Below, in pieces: positions 32,140 through 44,187 of a stretch of DNA of 64,000 nucleotides. Position 1 is the first letter of the stretch, and every line of letters begins with the position of its first letter. The stretch comes from Eunapius fragilis (taxonomy: Eukaryota; Porifera; Demospongiae; Spongillida; Spongillidae), in contig OY811976.1 of the NCBI GenBank assembly GCA_963681505.1, positions 2,209,850 to 2,273,849 of the forward strand, in the 5' to 3' direction. A program made the position numbers and the translations under genes. The notes beneath the pieces were generated by a model. The model was not told where the DNA came from. It saw only the letters and a program-made list of their open reading frames with translations, and did not search any database.

Positions 32140-32746
32140 TGTTTAATCTCCAGGGAAAAATCCTTATTTTTAAAAGCATGTCATTATCCTTAAATAAGGA
32201 TCATCTTTTACATTGCATATTTTTGCTAACCAAGTAAGCAAGATAAAACAAATGCTATTGGTCAATTGTATACTGATTAGCCTCCATAACAAACTTTAAA
32301 TGATGTCAATATGATCAATGACCATGTGGTAAAACAGGGAGGAAGTGGCACATCCTTATTTAAGGATTGACATCATCCTTAAATAAGGATCACAACAGTA
32401 GAGATTATTGACCATAAAAACCATAATGATTTTAAAACTCTTGATTTTCTCTGATAGCCAGATGATCCAGCTATACTCACAGCCAGATTTGTCGAAGAAA
32501 TAACTTGTGGTTAATAAGTTATGCTTATTTACACCATAACCACTTCAAAATTAATAATATCAAGCATTTGTATAATGACGTGTACTGATGTAGATGCTCC
32601 CTTCTGCTCAAACGCCAGCGTGCAGGACGTACCTTAGCCTCACTGAAACCACGTGCACTGCATGTGGTTGTTCTGCCACCACTCCATCGAACAGTGTGCT
32701 TTCTAGTCCTATCATTGAGTACAATACTATGTAGAATGGTGTGTTG

Positions 32747-32764
32747 GGGGGGGGGGGGGGGGGG
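32747..32764. repeat. Poly-G run inside TE-A
   Basis: Eighteen G residues. The corresponding place in TE-A copy 2 has a C run at 56001-56026, so the homopolymer belongs to the element. Confidence 0.9.
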
Positions 32765-33959
32765 TATGGGAAATCTAAGAAGCGTTGTCAATCAGCATAC
32801 GATATGTGTTCAAGCTTAGTGGAGCTTAGTCCCAATTAATCAAACTCGAGGAGACCACGCCATTGCCTAGGCCTACTGTTGCTGTCGCTGTCACTGTCAT
32901 TTGACGAATCATGCAGTGCTGCCGCTTTGGTCACTTGGGCCTACATGTATGTCATCCATCCGTACTGAGGAACTACATCCGTCGCTTTCTGTGGCTCCCC
33001 TCGGCATCTAAGCAGGGTTGCATAGCTTGACGCTTTCGAGTGTATGCAATCGCTTTGATCTTTGTAAGTACTGGCCGGTAAGTGAGCGTACATCGTCGAG
33101 GCCGTAGATATTGTTCCACAGATCCATCTGACAGTGTAAATTCTACTCCTAGAGCTACCAGAAACCTGTCCTTCTTGCCATACGTCGCTTTGACATATCC
33201 AGAAATGCGTGGTCAAAGGGAATTGACAATTGCAATTGTTGCGGTTTGTACATTCGCGTATACTTCCGGATAACTCCCATAGAAAATGAACGGCGTTTTA
33301 TAAACTTGATTGCTATTTAATAACGTAATAGGGTACAACTTTTATGGCTATCAATATTGTTTCAGATACGTACGATCTTGATTTAGCTGAACAAAAAACA
33401 ACCGCTTTGTATTGAAAATTGTTGTAGTTTTTGTGAAAACAGCACTTTCCATAGAGATGTATGGAAAATCAACTTTTTCGCACCTAATTAATGTATTCTG
33501 CAGCTCATAATTCTTACACCAGTTTAGATTCAGATTTTGTGGGCCCCCAGAATCAGAGATCATGCAGTTCTATTATTTTTAGAGATATTTAAAAAAATTT
33601 ACCTAGTATAGATTTCGGCCAATTGAATTTTAAATTGTTTTGGGTCACGAGGAGTAGGATACAATTAGCGCCATCTTATAAAGTGTTTTTAATGTAGCTT
33701 CCATGGATACATGGCTAAATGTAAATTAATTAATTAACTGGAACGTTGGCTTATTGAATAGGTTATTTGTCTAGTGCAAATGATGTCATGGGGCCTGTTC
33801 AGCGCTGGCTGTACCAAGGACTACAACATTAGTCGTTGACTGTACCATGTGAGAGTATACGTGTATTCATCCACTTCTTGTGTGCGCGCGAGATCTGGAG
33901 TTCGTGCGTGTGTTTGTATGTGTGATTGCGTGTGTCTACATGTAGGCCTATGTGTGTGA

Positions 33960-34103
33960 GTGCGTGTGCGTGTGTGTGTGTGCGCGCGCGCTCACACACA
34001 CATACACGCACACGACTCAAACTATGCATGCAGAGGGAAAAAGAGGAAGGATTCATAGCCATTCGCACAACGCCCGTGAGCGCGCGCGTTCGTGTGATTG
34101 TAA

Positions 34104-34151
<48 letters not shown>

Positions 34152-34160
34152 CGCGCGTGT
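33960..34160. repeat. Compound GT/GC microsatellites in TE-C
   Basis: GTGTGCGCGC tracts at 33965-33990 and (GT)n plus (GC)n at 34108-34158. Alternating purine-pyrimidine sequence of this kind can form Z-DNA. Confidence 0.85.
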
Positions 34161-34537
34161 ATGAATCTATGTATTTATGTATGTATATGTGTATGTATCG
34201 ACGATCTATTTCAGCATGTCTGAGTACATATATGTATGTGCTTGTGTATAAAATTTTGATTTCAAATTGAACTCATGGGATATAAAGCCGTCCCGTATGT
34301 GTAGATATCATCTGAATGGAGAGAAAATGCATCCAACGAAAGTGGGAGAATATAGTTTAAGGTGATAAATAAATTTAACTCCTTCAACAATTCAGGAGCC
34401 CTTTGCTTCTGGCAGGTGAATGCCACGAATTCAATAGTGAAAAACTAATTGTTCGTTGAAAACCAGAACACTCTAAGGTGCGTGCATGTGTGTGTGTGTA
34501 TGTGTTGTGTGTGTGTATGTGTGCGTGTGTGTGTGTG

Positions 34538-34551
34538 GGGGGGGGGGGGGG
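34538..34551. repeat. Poly-G run after a TG tract
   Basis: A TG/TGCG tract (34490-34537) runs directly into 14 G residues. Confidence 0.9.
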
Positions 34552-34900
34552 ATAAATAGGCCTCAAGTCATTGTGTCTAAATTCATATCCAATCTAGTAG
34601 GTTTCTATTCATCATTTTATAGGCATCCCTGATACAAATTTTTTGGGGGGCTAATTTTACAGTCCATGTATACATATATGCCACTTTCTGTGAAAGTGAA
34701 GAGCAATTTACATGCAGGCCTACATGTAGATCATGTAGATATAATTCTAACTTGTATATGGTTAACTATAATCTATTTGGAACGCCCTCTCTTTTTAGAT
34801 GAATGCTGCATGAAAATTAAACGTAGGCCTGCAAGCCTATTGCTGTATAGGATGGATGGCATATATTTATGTGTGATGCTCTGTTCATCCTCCTCCCCTC

Positions 34901-35033
<133 letters not shown>

Positions 35034-35039
35034 AACCCC

Positions 35040-35688
35040 CCTCCCCTCTCCCAAGCTCTTTTGATGCCCAGACATGGAGGTTGGCCTGGTAAACTGTGGG
35101 TAGATTGATTGAGATAAGCAGTGCCTGGTTAGCTGTTATATGCAAAATCCAGTACACACACAAGTACTGTTATTTTATTTGACCTGTCTGGTTGCAAGCT
35201 TGTGTTGAACTGTGTACACTGTGGGTAGATTGATCTAGATAGCTGTGCCCCTATAAACTATTCCATATGCCATATCTATCCAGTACGCTTGCAAATTGAA
35301 CCCACACTGACTTTGTGATTTAACAAAGCACACACACACACACATACACTCACACACAGGTACTGTTTTTTAACAAGCTCTTTTGATGCCCATACATGGG
35401 GTTGACTTGTGTACAGTGTGGGTAGATTGATCTAGATAGCAGTGCCTGGTTAGATAGAACCCATACTGACTTTGTGATTTAACACGCACATGCACACACG
35501 CATGTGCACACACACACAGGTACTGTTATTTAACAAGCTCTTTAGATGCCCATACATGGGGTTGACCTGTTTACACTGTGGGTAGATGACCTAGATAGCA
35601 GTGCCTGGTTAGCGTTTCCCAGCCATATACAGTACCCTTGCAAATTGAACCTACACTGGCTTTGTGATTTAACAAGCACACACACAGT

Positions 35689-35746
<58 letters not shown>

Positions 35747-35973
35747 ACACATACACACACACACGCATGTGCACACACACACAGGTACTGTTATTTAACA
35801 AGCTCATTTGATGCCCATACATGGGGTTGACCTGTTTACACTGTGGGTAGATGATCTAGATAAGCAGTGCCTGGTTAGCTTTTCCCAGCCATATACAGTA
35901 CCCTTGCAAATTGAACCTACACTGGCTTTGTGATTTAACAAGCACACACATGCACACACGCATGTGCACACAC

Positions 35974-36031
<58 letters not shown>

Positions 36032-36235
36032 ACTTATTTTGACCTGTTGGGTATCATACAAGCTTTTGATACCCATGTATGGAGGTTCCTAGCCAAATCC
36101 AGTATGCTTGCAAATTTAACCCACACTGACACTGTGTTGTTACATGCACATACAACACACACGCACACACACATACACACTCGCACGCACACACACACAC
36201 ACACACATACACACTCGCACACAGGGCATTTCTGA
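35040..36235. repeat. Degenerate tandem repeat, about six units of 150-265 bp
   Basis: Units share AACAAGCTCTTTTGATGCCC, ATACATGGGGTTGACCTG, CACTGTGGGTAGAT and CTTGCAAATTGAACC, and each carries its own (CA)n tract of different length. Unit starts are near 35050, 35200, 35375, 35531, 35797 and 36056. Non-coding. Confidence 0.85.
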
Positions 36236-36724
36236 TATAAATTCTACACAGAGGATTTGATGGGGTTAACCTTTAGTTCCTGCATCTATGGAATTGGTAG
36301 TAGGCAGCAGTGTGTTATATCATCTGCTATATGATTGTACAGAGTTAATTGGTTTTTATTTGTTTCTTAGATGTTGGTTTTGGTCTTACCCCTTCCACGA
36401 TAACATCCACCAAGCTACGAATGGTACATTGCGTTGGTACACCATCAACTTTTTGATTCACTGGTCTCTTTTAAATAGGATGAAATGAAATCCATTTCAA
36501 GAAGATGGCAATCCTTTCATGACACTACTCTAACTGGATGATAATGACATGAAGTCGTCATTGATTATTACTTGTGGACTTTTGTGTATCAGTTGGTGCA
36601 TTTGGAAGTGAAATGAGTATAAAATGTTTGATATCTACATCTATCCCTATTTCTGATGTGGGGCGGTGCACTGTATACAGTTGATAAACATTATGATTTA
36701 GGGCTTTGTATTCGAGGAGCAAAT

Positions 36725-36765
36725 GTTACGTCAGAGATAATATATAAATTATCTCTGGTTACGTG
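36725..36765. repeat. Hairpin inside TE-C
   Basis: The arms CAGAGATAAT and ATTATCTCTG flank ATATAA, extended by ACGT on each side with mismatches. Confidence 0.7.
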
Positions 36766-38235
36766 CACGCACATAGTTGTTTGCGGAGACATAGCACACC
36801 CCACCATCAATGGTGTATCCAGGATTTCAGCGAAGGGGGTGCTTCAGATCAGACTCAATATGGAAAGGGGGGGGGGGGGGCTTTAACCCCCAAGATTTTT
36901 GCACTTCAAATTTCTGAAGTCGTTATAATCAATTGTAAAGCGCTCGCTATTCAATAGATCATAGAGTTGCCCTTTCATGTAAGGTACCTCCCCCTCTTCT
37001 GCTAAGCAACTCCCCTTATTGTGCCTGAAGTGTACACCTCCCCCACCCCCACTGTCGTATCGCGGGACTCATAATTAGCCCCCCTCCCCCCCACCCCCCG
37101 CTTGTCGTATCGCGGGTCTAAATCCCCAACCATAATTAGCCCCCCTTCCCCCCCACCCTTAAAACTTGTCTACGCCCTTGGGGGGTGGGGGGTGCTGTCC
37201 GCTTCAGGTCCGATTCAAAAAGTAGGGGCCCTTTGTTTGGCACACAGCAAATACTTTATCGTTAATAATTAACGGTTACAGGTATACATAGCCGAAGCTA
37301 ACGTATCCCAGAGAGGGTGCTCCGGGTGCTTCACCCTCCTCGGCCAAAATTGTAACCGGTAAAAACGATAACGTATTTAAATAGAGTAGGCCCTATGCCA
37401 AACAATTAAAGGGCCCCCACTTTTCGTATTGGGTCTGAAGCGGACAGCACCTTCCCCCCACCCCCCACCCCCAATCATCGTACCTGGCCTGACCTGAATC
37501 ACCCCCCTCGCTGACGCCGGCTACTGCCTTAGTGTGCAGGTATTAGTGTCGTGATCCATTTGAGATAATAAAGTGATGCCTTACTTCGCGCTTGCCTACC
37601 AGGGTTAGTATTTCATTATTTCCACTGAACATCGAAAGTCAGCCGGCCATCAGTCTGATCGAGGTTATTTATATTATTAGTGAGAGGATTATAATTGCTC
37701 ATAAACATTGTTAATTCGTTTAATAGTTAGTTAATCGACCCCCCCTCCCCCCCCCTAAAAATTACGTCAACTATGTAGTAATTAAAAAACATATCTTGAT
37801 TTTAACCTCATAATCCATAAAAATCTGACACTCAAATTTTTATAGTGGAAAGAAAAAAAATTCCGCTATATGTTAAAATGTTATAGAATTCAATTTGGAA
37901 TTTTTTTTATGAATCTCCTCCAATGTATGGGGCATTTCTGGATATGAGTTAATTTGCTCACTACTATATCGCCAGCGGCAAATGGCGGTTTCGCCGTATT
38001 TACACTGTAATACCGGTTTTTGAGCAAGCCAAACCTGTTTTAATTGCAGCAGTATCACTGATCTGCATGATCTTGAATCTAGTGAATCACTAATATAAAA
38101 CAAAGCACCAAGTTTACATCATTCTTTAAGAAAGTGGTCATCATCCTTATTTGAGGATGGCCATCCTTAAATAAGGATTGCGGGAGATTAAACATTAAGA
38201 GGCAAGCATCCACTCCTCCATCTCTTCAGCCATAG

Positions 38236-38754
38236 CTACTCTTGTGCCCTTGTCAATGGTGACCTCACTTGTTGAAGGGTTGATAATTCTGATGGGAATT
38301 TGACTCGGCTATCTCTCTTGAGCACAAGACACAACTGCAGCCACACACTATCCGCAACCATTATGGCAGCACTTGTCATTGTTTCCAACTCACTAAATGG
38401 TGGAATGGTCACCGTTTCCACAAGGCTCAATGGTGCAGGTGCCATTCTGTCTTTGTAGCTGCTTCTTGTGTTCTGAAAGGGTATACTGATTCCCTTTAAC
38501 TGGAGCACTCCCTCTTCCAAGTTAACTACACAGCCCAGAAAATCTAGACTGTCAACTGCAAGAAAGTCAATACTAACACAGAGATCCCCCATCTGAACCT
38601 TCACACAGGTAGCCCCAAACACAGGAACAGGACTCCCCTCGACACCAACCAGCTGGCTTGCTGTCCATTGTTCAAGCTTGTACTTGTCTGCTCCACCTAA
38701 CAATTGCCACTTGTCTTTCCTGAGAAGACTTACAGCTGCCCCTGTGTCCACCAT
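38236..38754 (-). pseudogene. gypsy aspartic protease and linker
   Basis: The frame starts MVDTGAAVSLL, the D-T-G-A active-site loop of retroviral-type aspartic proteases. It continues with FLAVDSLDFLGCVV, matching the second conserved strand (DFLGCDFL-like). A stop at 38236 and a frame change precede the TE-A insertion. Gag lies upstream in another frame. Confidence 0.8.
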
Positions 38755-38909
38755 TAAACTCCTTGTACATGTGTTGTGACATAGTAAGACAATGTTGGGT
38801 TGACTGCTAAACTTAACACACTATCTGTATTTTCTAGGACCTTTTTAACTCTACCCTCATGCATCTGGTCGTGCCGCAGGTAGCTAGTTTCCCTGAGGCT
38901 TCCCACCCT

Positions 38910-39695
38910 TCAGGGCACACCCCCTTGCATAACGAACTTCTTGGCTGCATTTGAACATCTCACTGATTGTGTGCGCTCCTTGCCCTGCCTTTTGCCTCTC
39001 AAGAAACTGCTGTTCCCCTTTTCATGCCGGCGCTCCATGGCATCATCCACGCTCTCCAATTTCTCCAATCTTGAGACCATGGCTTCCAAGAGCAGGATGA
39101 CATTCTGTTGAGAGCGGACCATACACATGTCATGCTCCGTTGCTTCTTCTACAAGTGACACATTTTTCTCCTTTTCCTGTACACATTGTGTGGAGTACGA
39201 TTCCATCTCCAAGGTCGCTGCTACAGCCTCTTCCATCATCTCTGGCATCTTCTGTCGCACTGCAAAAGCAATACTTGGGTCAGCTATATTGCTCAAGTAC
39301 CTGTCAACTGCTAGTACCTCTCTGGCGACTTCCTCAAGGGTGGGGAACCCCTTGTCTGCCAAACAGCGAAGTTGGTCGGCGTAGTCGCCCCATTTCTCAT
39401 CGTCACACCTCTGCCTAGAGTGGAATTCCGCTGCATACCGCTGTCTCTTGCTGTCTGGTTTAAAACGCTTGCACAGAGCCTCCTTAGCAGTGTCATAGTT
39501 CCCTTTTGCATCAGTTGACAAGCATCTCCAAGCAACTTGTGCCTTTCCGGTCAGGCACACTGGCAACCACTTCAGCTTGGTGGAGTCATCCAACTCGTTC
39601 ACGGTAGCAGCTGCTTCGAAATGGTCAACCCAGTCAGTCCAACAACACTCACCCGAAAAAAGCTCCGGAGAGATGAGCGGTCGGGTTGCAGCCAT
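38910..39695 (-). CDS. gypsy Gag (capsid) protein
   Basis: A 261-residue frame: FSGECCWTDWVDHFEAAATV, KLKWLPVCLTGKAQVAWRCL, KEALCKRFKP and DYADQLRCLADKGFP form the retrotransposon gag capsid pattern (W-x-D-W...F-x-L-x-G-x-A...F). A basic C-terminal stretch (RGKRQGKERTQ) lacks a CCHC zinc knuckle in this frame. It starts MAATRPLISPELFSG at 39695, just after the presumed leader. It packages element RNA in the family; here the downstream pol is broken. Confidence 0.8.
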   Translation of the reverse strand: MAATRPLISPELFSGECCWTDWVDHFEAAATVNELDDSTKLKWLPVCLTGKAQVAWRCLSTDAKGNYDTAKEALCKRFKPDSKRQRYAAEFHSRQRCDDEKWGDYADQLRCLADKGFPTLEEVAREVLAVDRYLSNIADPSIAFAVRQKMPEMMEEAVAATLEMESYSTQCVQEKEKNVSLVEEATEHDMCMVRSQQNVILLLEAMVSRLEKLESVDDAMERRHEKGNSSFLRGKRQGKERTQSVRCSNAAKKFVMQGGVP

Positions 39696-39800
39696 TCCTG
39701 TAGCCGTGCTCCCAGCACTCGTTCCAGTAGCCTCGTTCGTTCTAGCAGTCGCCTCGCTCCTAGCACCTGAATCTGTCTTAAATCCTGCTGACTACGCCAA

Positions 39801-40198
39801 ATGTAATGATTTTGAATCCTCCTCCCTCCCATCCCCAAATTTGAAATTGAAAAATTGAAAACAAATTGAAGGGCAATTAGGAACTCGTATCCAATCTCAC
39901 TCATTATTAAGATTGGGATATGGAATCATAAAGTACTGATCAGTCTCATATTGATTTGTATAGTTGCTTATTTATTGTAATGAACTCAGCTTTAACAAGA
40001 GATTTCGATAGTAAATTGAAGCCATTTTTTGAAATGCTTCAATGCTAACTAATATATACAATTTAAATAACTACTGCATATTCTTTCACAGATAGGTTGC
40101 ACCAATAATTTAGCAATCTGTTTTCTGTGTGGATTTCATTGGCATAATAAATAGAAATACAATTACAATCCATACTTGTTTTTTATACGTGCACTCAC
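39801..40198. other. Junction of gypsy element and receptor intron
   Basis: It should contain the 5' LTR of the gypsy element and intron sequence of the receptor, but I find no copy of the left-hand terminal sequence here. A CAAATTTGAAATTGAAAAATTG-type AT-rich stretch is present. Confidence 0.4.
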
Positions 40199-40516
40199 CT
40201 TGCAGGATAAAAGAAACTTTATCACTTGGTGTGGCGACAGACGATGAGCTCACGACAGCACACTGTATTATTGTATTATTATTTGACAGTGTTGTTGGGA
40301 TGATAAGGGAGGATGAAATTGTGTCATTGATGAATATTGGAGTAGTGGTAGTTATTCCTCTTTGGCGTGTGGCTGCAGTGTTCGCTGCATCTCCATCAAC
40401 GATCCAGCCAATTATTGTTCCTGTGCCGGAGCAAATGAATGGAAATGTGCCACCAGATTTATTGAATGTTGTATAGTTGGAAGATGGGTGTATTGATGTT
40501 TTACCGGAGGACACTT
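40199..40516 (-). CDS. Ig/FN3 receptor gene, immunoglobulin-like exon
   Basis: A 318-bp, phase 1-1 exon: acceptor TATTCACTTACAG, donor TGCAAG|GTGAGT. It encodes an Ig-like domain of 106 residues with GGTFPFICSGTGTIIGWIVD (strand B Cys and strand C Trp), RGITTTTPIFINDT, SSLIIPTTLSNNNTIIQCAV (strands E and F with the second Cys) and VSFILQ (strand G). The Cys-x(8)-W and L-x-I-x(9)-I-x-C spacing is the Ig core. Several NxT/S sequons are present. The entry phase matches the signal-peptide exon at 41200-41278. Sponge genomes carry many receptors of this Ig plus FN3 type (general knowledge). Confidence 0.8.
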
Positions 40517-41199
40517 CTGTAAGTGAATATGTCAATGAGCTGCTTAGAAAAATATGAATATGTCATGAATTCAATACAGACACTGCATATGCATGCCCTC
40601 CCTGAACATTGCAAAATATTTTAAATAGTATTCTCCAACAATCCAAGCTTCTAAAACAAACAAATCAGAAACATCATGTTTGGCAATGAGAGAGGTCAGC
40701 TAAGCTGTGTCAATTATGATTGAAATAGAAAAGTGATATAACTTAGGATGTGATATGGAGCCTCATTACCTGTTCATTAGAATGTTATACATCAAGCTCT
40801 CTTTATTGCATGCCTATTTTAATGTCTACATCTTCATGCAATAACTAAATTTCTCTCCCCCTATCTGTTACATGTGCATGACAAGGATAAAAAGAGTTCA
40901 GAACATTGCTTACTAATTATAAGACTTCGCTTCAAATCCTAGATACTGTCAGTGCCAATACAATTTATAAGCTTGGTGTTTACAAAACAAAATCACCATG
41001 CACTAGAGATAGCTTGCTTTGATTTCAAATAGTCCAATTCAAGTTTCTAAATTGCATATTCATATCTTACAAATTTTGTACTATGAATGAGAGAGGTGAC
41101 AATCCTTGTAATGCTTACTAGATGAACAAATGCATGTAAGAAGGATTAAGGAGTAAATGCAAACTATGAATAAATAAAATATTGGTGCTGCATTCTTAC
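40517..41199. other. Receptor intron
   Basis: AT-rich sequence between the Ig and signal-peptide exons. No repeat or exon seen. Confidence 0.5.
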
Positions 41200-41278
41200 C
41201 AACAGCTCGTAATAATAGAAGCAACAATGAACTCAGGAGCACAGTGTGAGATGGCGAAGTGTTCTTTTGAAGCTCATG
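41200..41278 (-). CDS. Ig/FN3 receptor gene, signal peptide exon
   Basis: A 79-bp exon: acceptor CATCTATTTCAG, donor GTTG|GTAAGA. It enters in phase 0 and leaves in phase 1. It reads HELQKNTSPSHTVLLSSLLL and LLLRAV, a hydrophobic run typical of a secretory signal. The other frame with an ATG stops early. The exit phase joins the Ig exon in frame (G+AA, Glu). Its Met is supplied by the 9-bp coding part of the first exon at 41816-41824. Confidence 0.6.
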
Positions 41279-41815
41279 CTGAAATAGATGTGAAAGTTTT
41301 TATCACTGTACACATTATATACCTACTGTATATCGCTAGACTGAGACTATCAGCATCTTAACATGCAATGTATCATTGCTTGCCTGGGTGTAATTCTCAG
41401 CCATATTGACATGCTCCGTCCCATGCATATATTTTTTGTCATAAGTTGTAGCCAGTGTTGTAACGTTTTCCAATCGGTTCATATCACAGTACCTCTTCAT
41501 AGAAAGGGTTAGTACATGAGACATGTGCATGCATTGATATTTCAACTAGCATGTATTTATTCATTTATGATAAAGTTAAATTTCACCTGGAAACCATAAC
41601 CTGTTCCCTATGTTCCAGTCTGAAGTCTATATGACCGTAACCTATCACATGTTTCAAAAATGATGTGATAAATATATACATGTGAGGCATCTGGGTTTAG
41701 AGACCAATACAGTATCGGCTCGGAACAACAAAAAAGTCACAGCTCACAGCAACGGAAAATAAGGCATATTCATGGTGGAGTTGTGAAAGCTGTTGGTATA
41801 ATAGCACACCCTTAC

Positions 41816-41824
41816 CACTTTCAT
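41816..41824 (-). CDS. Ig/FN3 receptor gene, start codon exon (coding part)
   Basis: ATG AAA GTG is followed directly by a consensus donor (GTAAGG). It ends in phase 0, which is what the signal-peptide exon needs, and gives MKV before HELQKN. A 162-codon frame extends upstream on the same strand but has no recognisable content; it is probably 5' UTR or unrelated. Only nine coding bases support this call, so it is a proposal. Confidence 0.4.
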
Positions 41825-42562
41825 CAATAACAATTCATTTGGTGAAGGGCAGTCCAGTCGATCGACATCGACAGATGAAGCGGCATTAAGGTTACACTAT
41901 GAACACCATGAATATGACTTATTTCTGTTGTTTGAGCCGTTGTTCCGAACCGGTACTGTATTTTGTGTGGTGGCAGTTTATATTTTCTATGAGTGGAATT
42001 GGGTGTTTTCAATTGTTTTAATGCAAGTTGTAGTACTTCTGATAATGCTTGGCAGAAAGCAAAAAGAATTTTCGGATGGGAGTTGCATTCAATAGCTGAG
42101 TAGCTTACATAACATTTGTTCAGCTGGAAGTGTGATTCTCTATACCACATGAGGATAAATCCATTTCCATTAATAATTCCATGCTGAAAATTGTGATGCT
42201 TTATCAGTGAGTTCACTAAAGGAAATAGCCAAAACCAAAAGGAACTGTTATATTCTTTGAAGAGTAACAAGATTATCATCCATCTCATCCCTATCCCTGC
42301 ATACTTCAGCATGGATTAATTTTGAACCACAGGCTCAGCGGCATGGTGAGCACATGTCCGATTCCATAATGAATTGAGTGGGGATGTAACAGTGACATTT
42401 GTGACCATGATATCTGCTGTTTGAGTCCTTGAGCTGACTTGACCCCAGCGCCACTACCAACTCCAAGACATATAAAGACAAGTCAGCTCTACGGAAAGTA
42501 CTGAAGAGCACATCACATATGATCAAGGTGACATCACCACCTCTCTTGCTGTTAACAACAAG
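41825..42562. other. Upstream region of the receptor gene, nothing recognised
   Basis: It should contain the 5' UTR and promoter. I could not identify a TATA box or initiator with confidence. Confidence 0.35.
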
Positions 42563-42784
42563 ATGCCTTGTAAGTCACCTAAACAAAGTCTAAACCCTCC
42601 TTTGTGGAGAGAGCAGCTGTGTTCAGAAAAAACTCTGAAATGTGCAGAATTAGGCTGGAAATGTATTCCAAAGGCAATACTGAATTATGGGACATGTGGT
42701 CCAGAGGCTCTGAGGGTTTTTTCACCAAGGGACGAGGCTAACCTTGCTCATAACTTTCATTCAGGCAGTAGCCAAATTAAATGA
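42563..42784 (+). pseudogene. Possible retroelement RT C-terminal remnant
   Basis: A 73-codon frame contains ELGWKCIPKAILNYGTCGPE, resembling the GW-x-C-x-P-x-x-V-E-S-Y-G-x-W-G-x-EA motif that ends many invertebrate retroelement RT proteins (from memory). It is on the opposite strand to the RT fragment at 42995-43309, so the locus is rearranged. Confidence 0.35.
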
Positions 42785-42994
42785 AGTGTGTGCAAGCTGC
42801 ACTATTCATAAGGATCAAATTAAAATTATTATTATGCATTTAACTGGACTCTTGTAGCTTAAACATTTTAACTGCAGGTATACAAACCTATATAATATGT
42901 AAAAAACATAAATTTATTTAATTGTGATTCGAAACAAACTAGACCAAAGATGCCAAAAACAAAAGACACACAATCTATTGTTGCAACTTGACAC

Positions 42995-43309
42995 TCATGT
43001 CTCCGCCACAATCGAGGAAGGTGATATCATTGGTGCTATGCATGTATGAGGACAGCATAGCTTATGTTTACGAAAGTTTACAATGAGACCAAGAGGAGGT
43101 CCAAGCTCTTCAATGATGGAGAGGGCTTGGAGAACAGCAGACTTGGGCACCAGGCAGCACACCATCATCCAGGTATCAGGTATGGTAGAACAAGTCAGCA
43201 CACGCACACACGCTATTAGTGGCAATTTCCGACACAAATATGTTTTAACCCTAAGATCTAGCTCCCTGCTTATCCTTTTTCCGAATGTAAGCAGCCCAAA
43301 GAGTGCCAC
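42995..43309 (-). pseudogene. Reverse transcriptase fragment with YLDDG
   Basis: The 104-codon frame has AVLQALSIIEELGPPLGLIV, the segment following the RT catalytic motif in non-LTR-like and related elements. The catalytic Y-L-D-D-G itself is visible in another frame at about 43150-43175 (TACCTGGATGATGGT on the minus strand), so a frameshift lies just after it. A truncated, dead copy. It may belong to the same family as 51998-53495. Confidence 0.55.
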
Positions 43310-44007
43310 AGAATGGGATGCTGACTATGGGAGAGCAGCTCAGGGAAGGGTTTGCTTCACCCTGAGAGGATAGCCTCACGTGGGACCATATTTTCATATC
43401 CACCATTAGGCCAATGCTTATCAACACAAGCTCTCAAAACATGGCTGCTCTGTTATCGCATGCAGCACTGACATAGTTTGGAAAAACTCTGCTGCTTTCA
43501 TTTCCTCTAAATCACAAAGGCATTTGCCTGTAGCAGCAGGAAGATGTTACTATCCCATTGCAGCTGTCTTATTGGTCAAGGCCCCAGAAGAAAAAAACTT
43601 GCAGGAAACAGGCTCAGTGTTGTAATCTGAAACGTATGGTAATTAAGTCGCACGCCTATAGATGCCGATATGTTCGCAAGTTTAACATGTGTTGACGAAT
43701 TAACTGTAACATTTTGATGTGCATGACAAATTTTAACTAGATGGCTTACCGAGCTCACCTGAATACAAATGAAGTCTTGCATTCATTCTGATTTTCCTTT
43801 TTAAACGAATATCACATGCATTCAAAATGCATTCCTATTAATGCGCACGAAAATGCGCGGGATCTCTTTCCAAAGTTTTTTTTTTGACTAAGAAATGCGG
43901 CTAGCTAAGTATTTTGTCGTAAGTCAGCTGTGCTGCATCACCTTGGGCATGCCGAGGCAGGCACGAAGTGTTAACTCATAGCCCACAGCTGTTTTTAAGA
44001 GCACTTA
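43310..44007. other. Unannotated stretch
   Basis: Mixed sequence with weak ORFs only. No supported feature. Confidence 0.35.
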
Positions 44008-44187
44008 GGGAGCATTCACAAATTACGTCACGCTGAAGGGGGGGGAGGGGGGGTATCAGCCAGTGTGACGATGTATACATTAAACATACATTTGTATGGG
44101 ATAATGTGTGACGAGGGGGGGGGGGGGGGGGGGGGGGGGGGTTCCATAATGGTCAAAAATAGCGTGACGTAATTTGTGAATGCTCCC
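44008..44187. mobile_element. 180-bp MITE with TTA target duplication (PIF/Harbinger-like)
   Basis: Terminal inverted repeats of about 27 bp start GGGAGCATTCACAAATTACG. The element is flanked by TTA on both sides, consistent with PIF/Harbinger 3-bp duplications. The interior has two G runs, one of about 25 near 44116-44141. The very good TIR match suggests a young insertion. Confidence 0.75.

Noticed and set aside
41824..42312. 162-codon minus ORF upstream of the receptor start codon
   Set aside because: No recognisable domain and AT-driven composition. It ends exactly before the proposed ATG and is more likely 5' flank.
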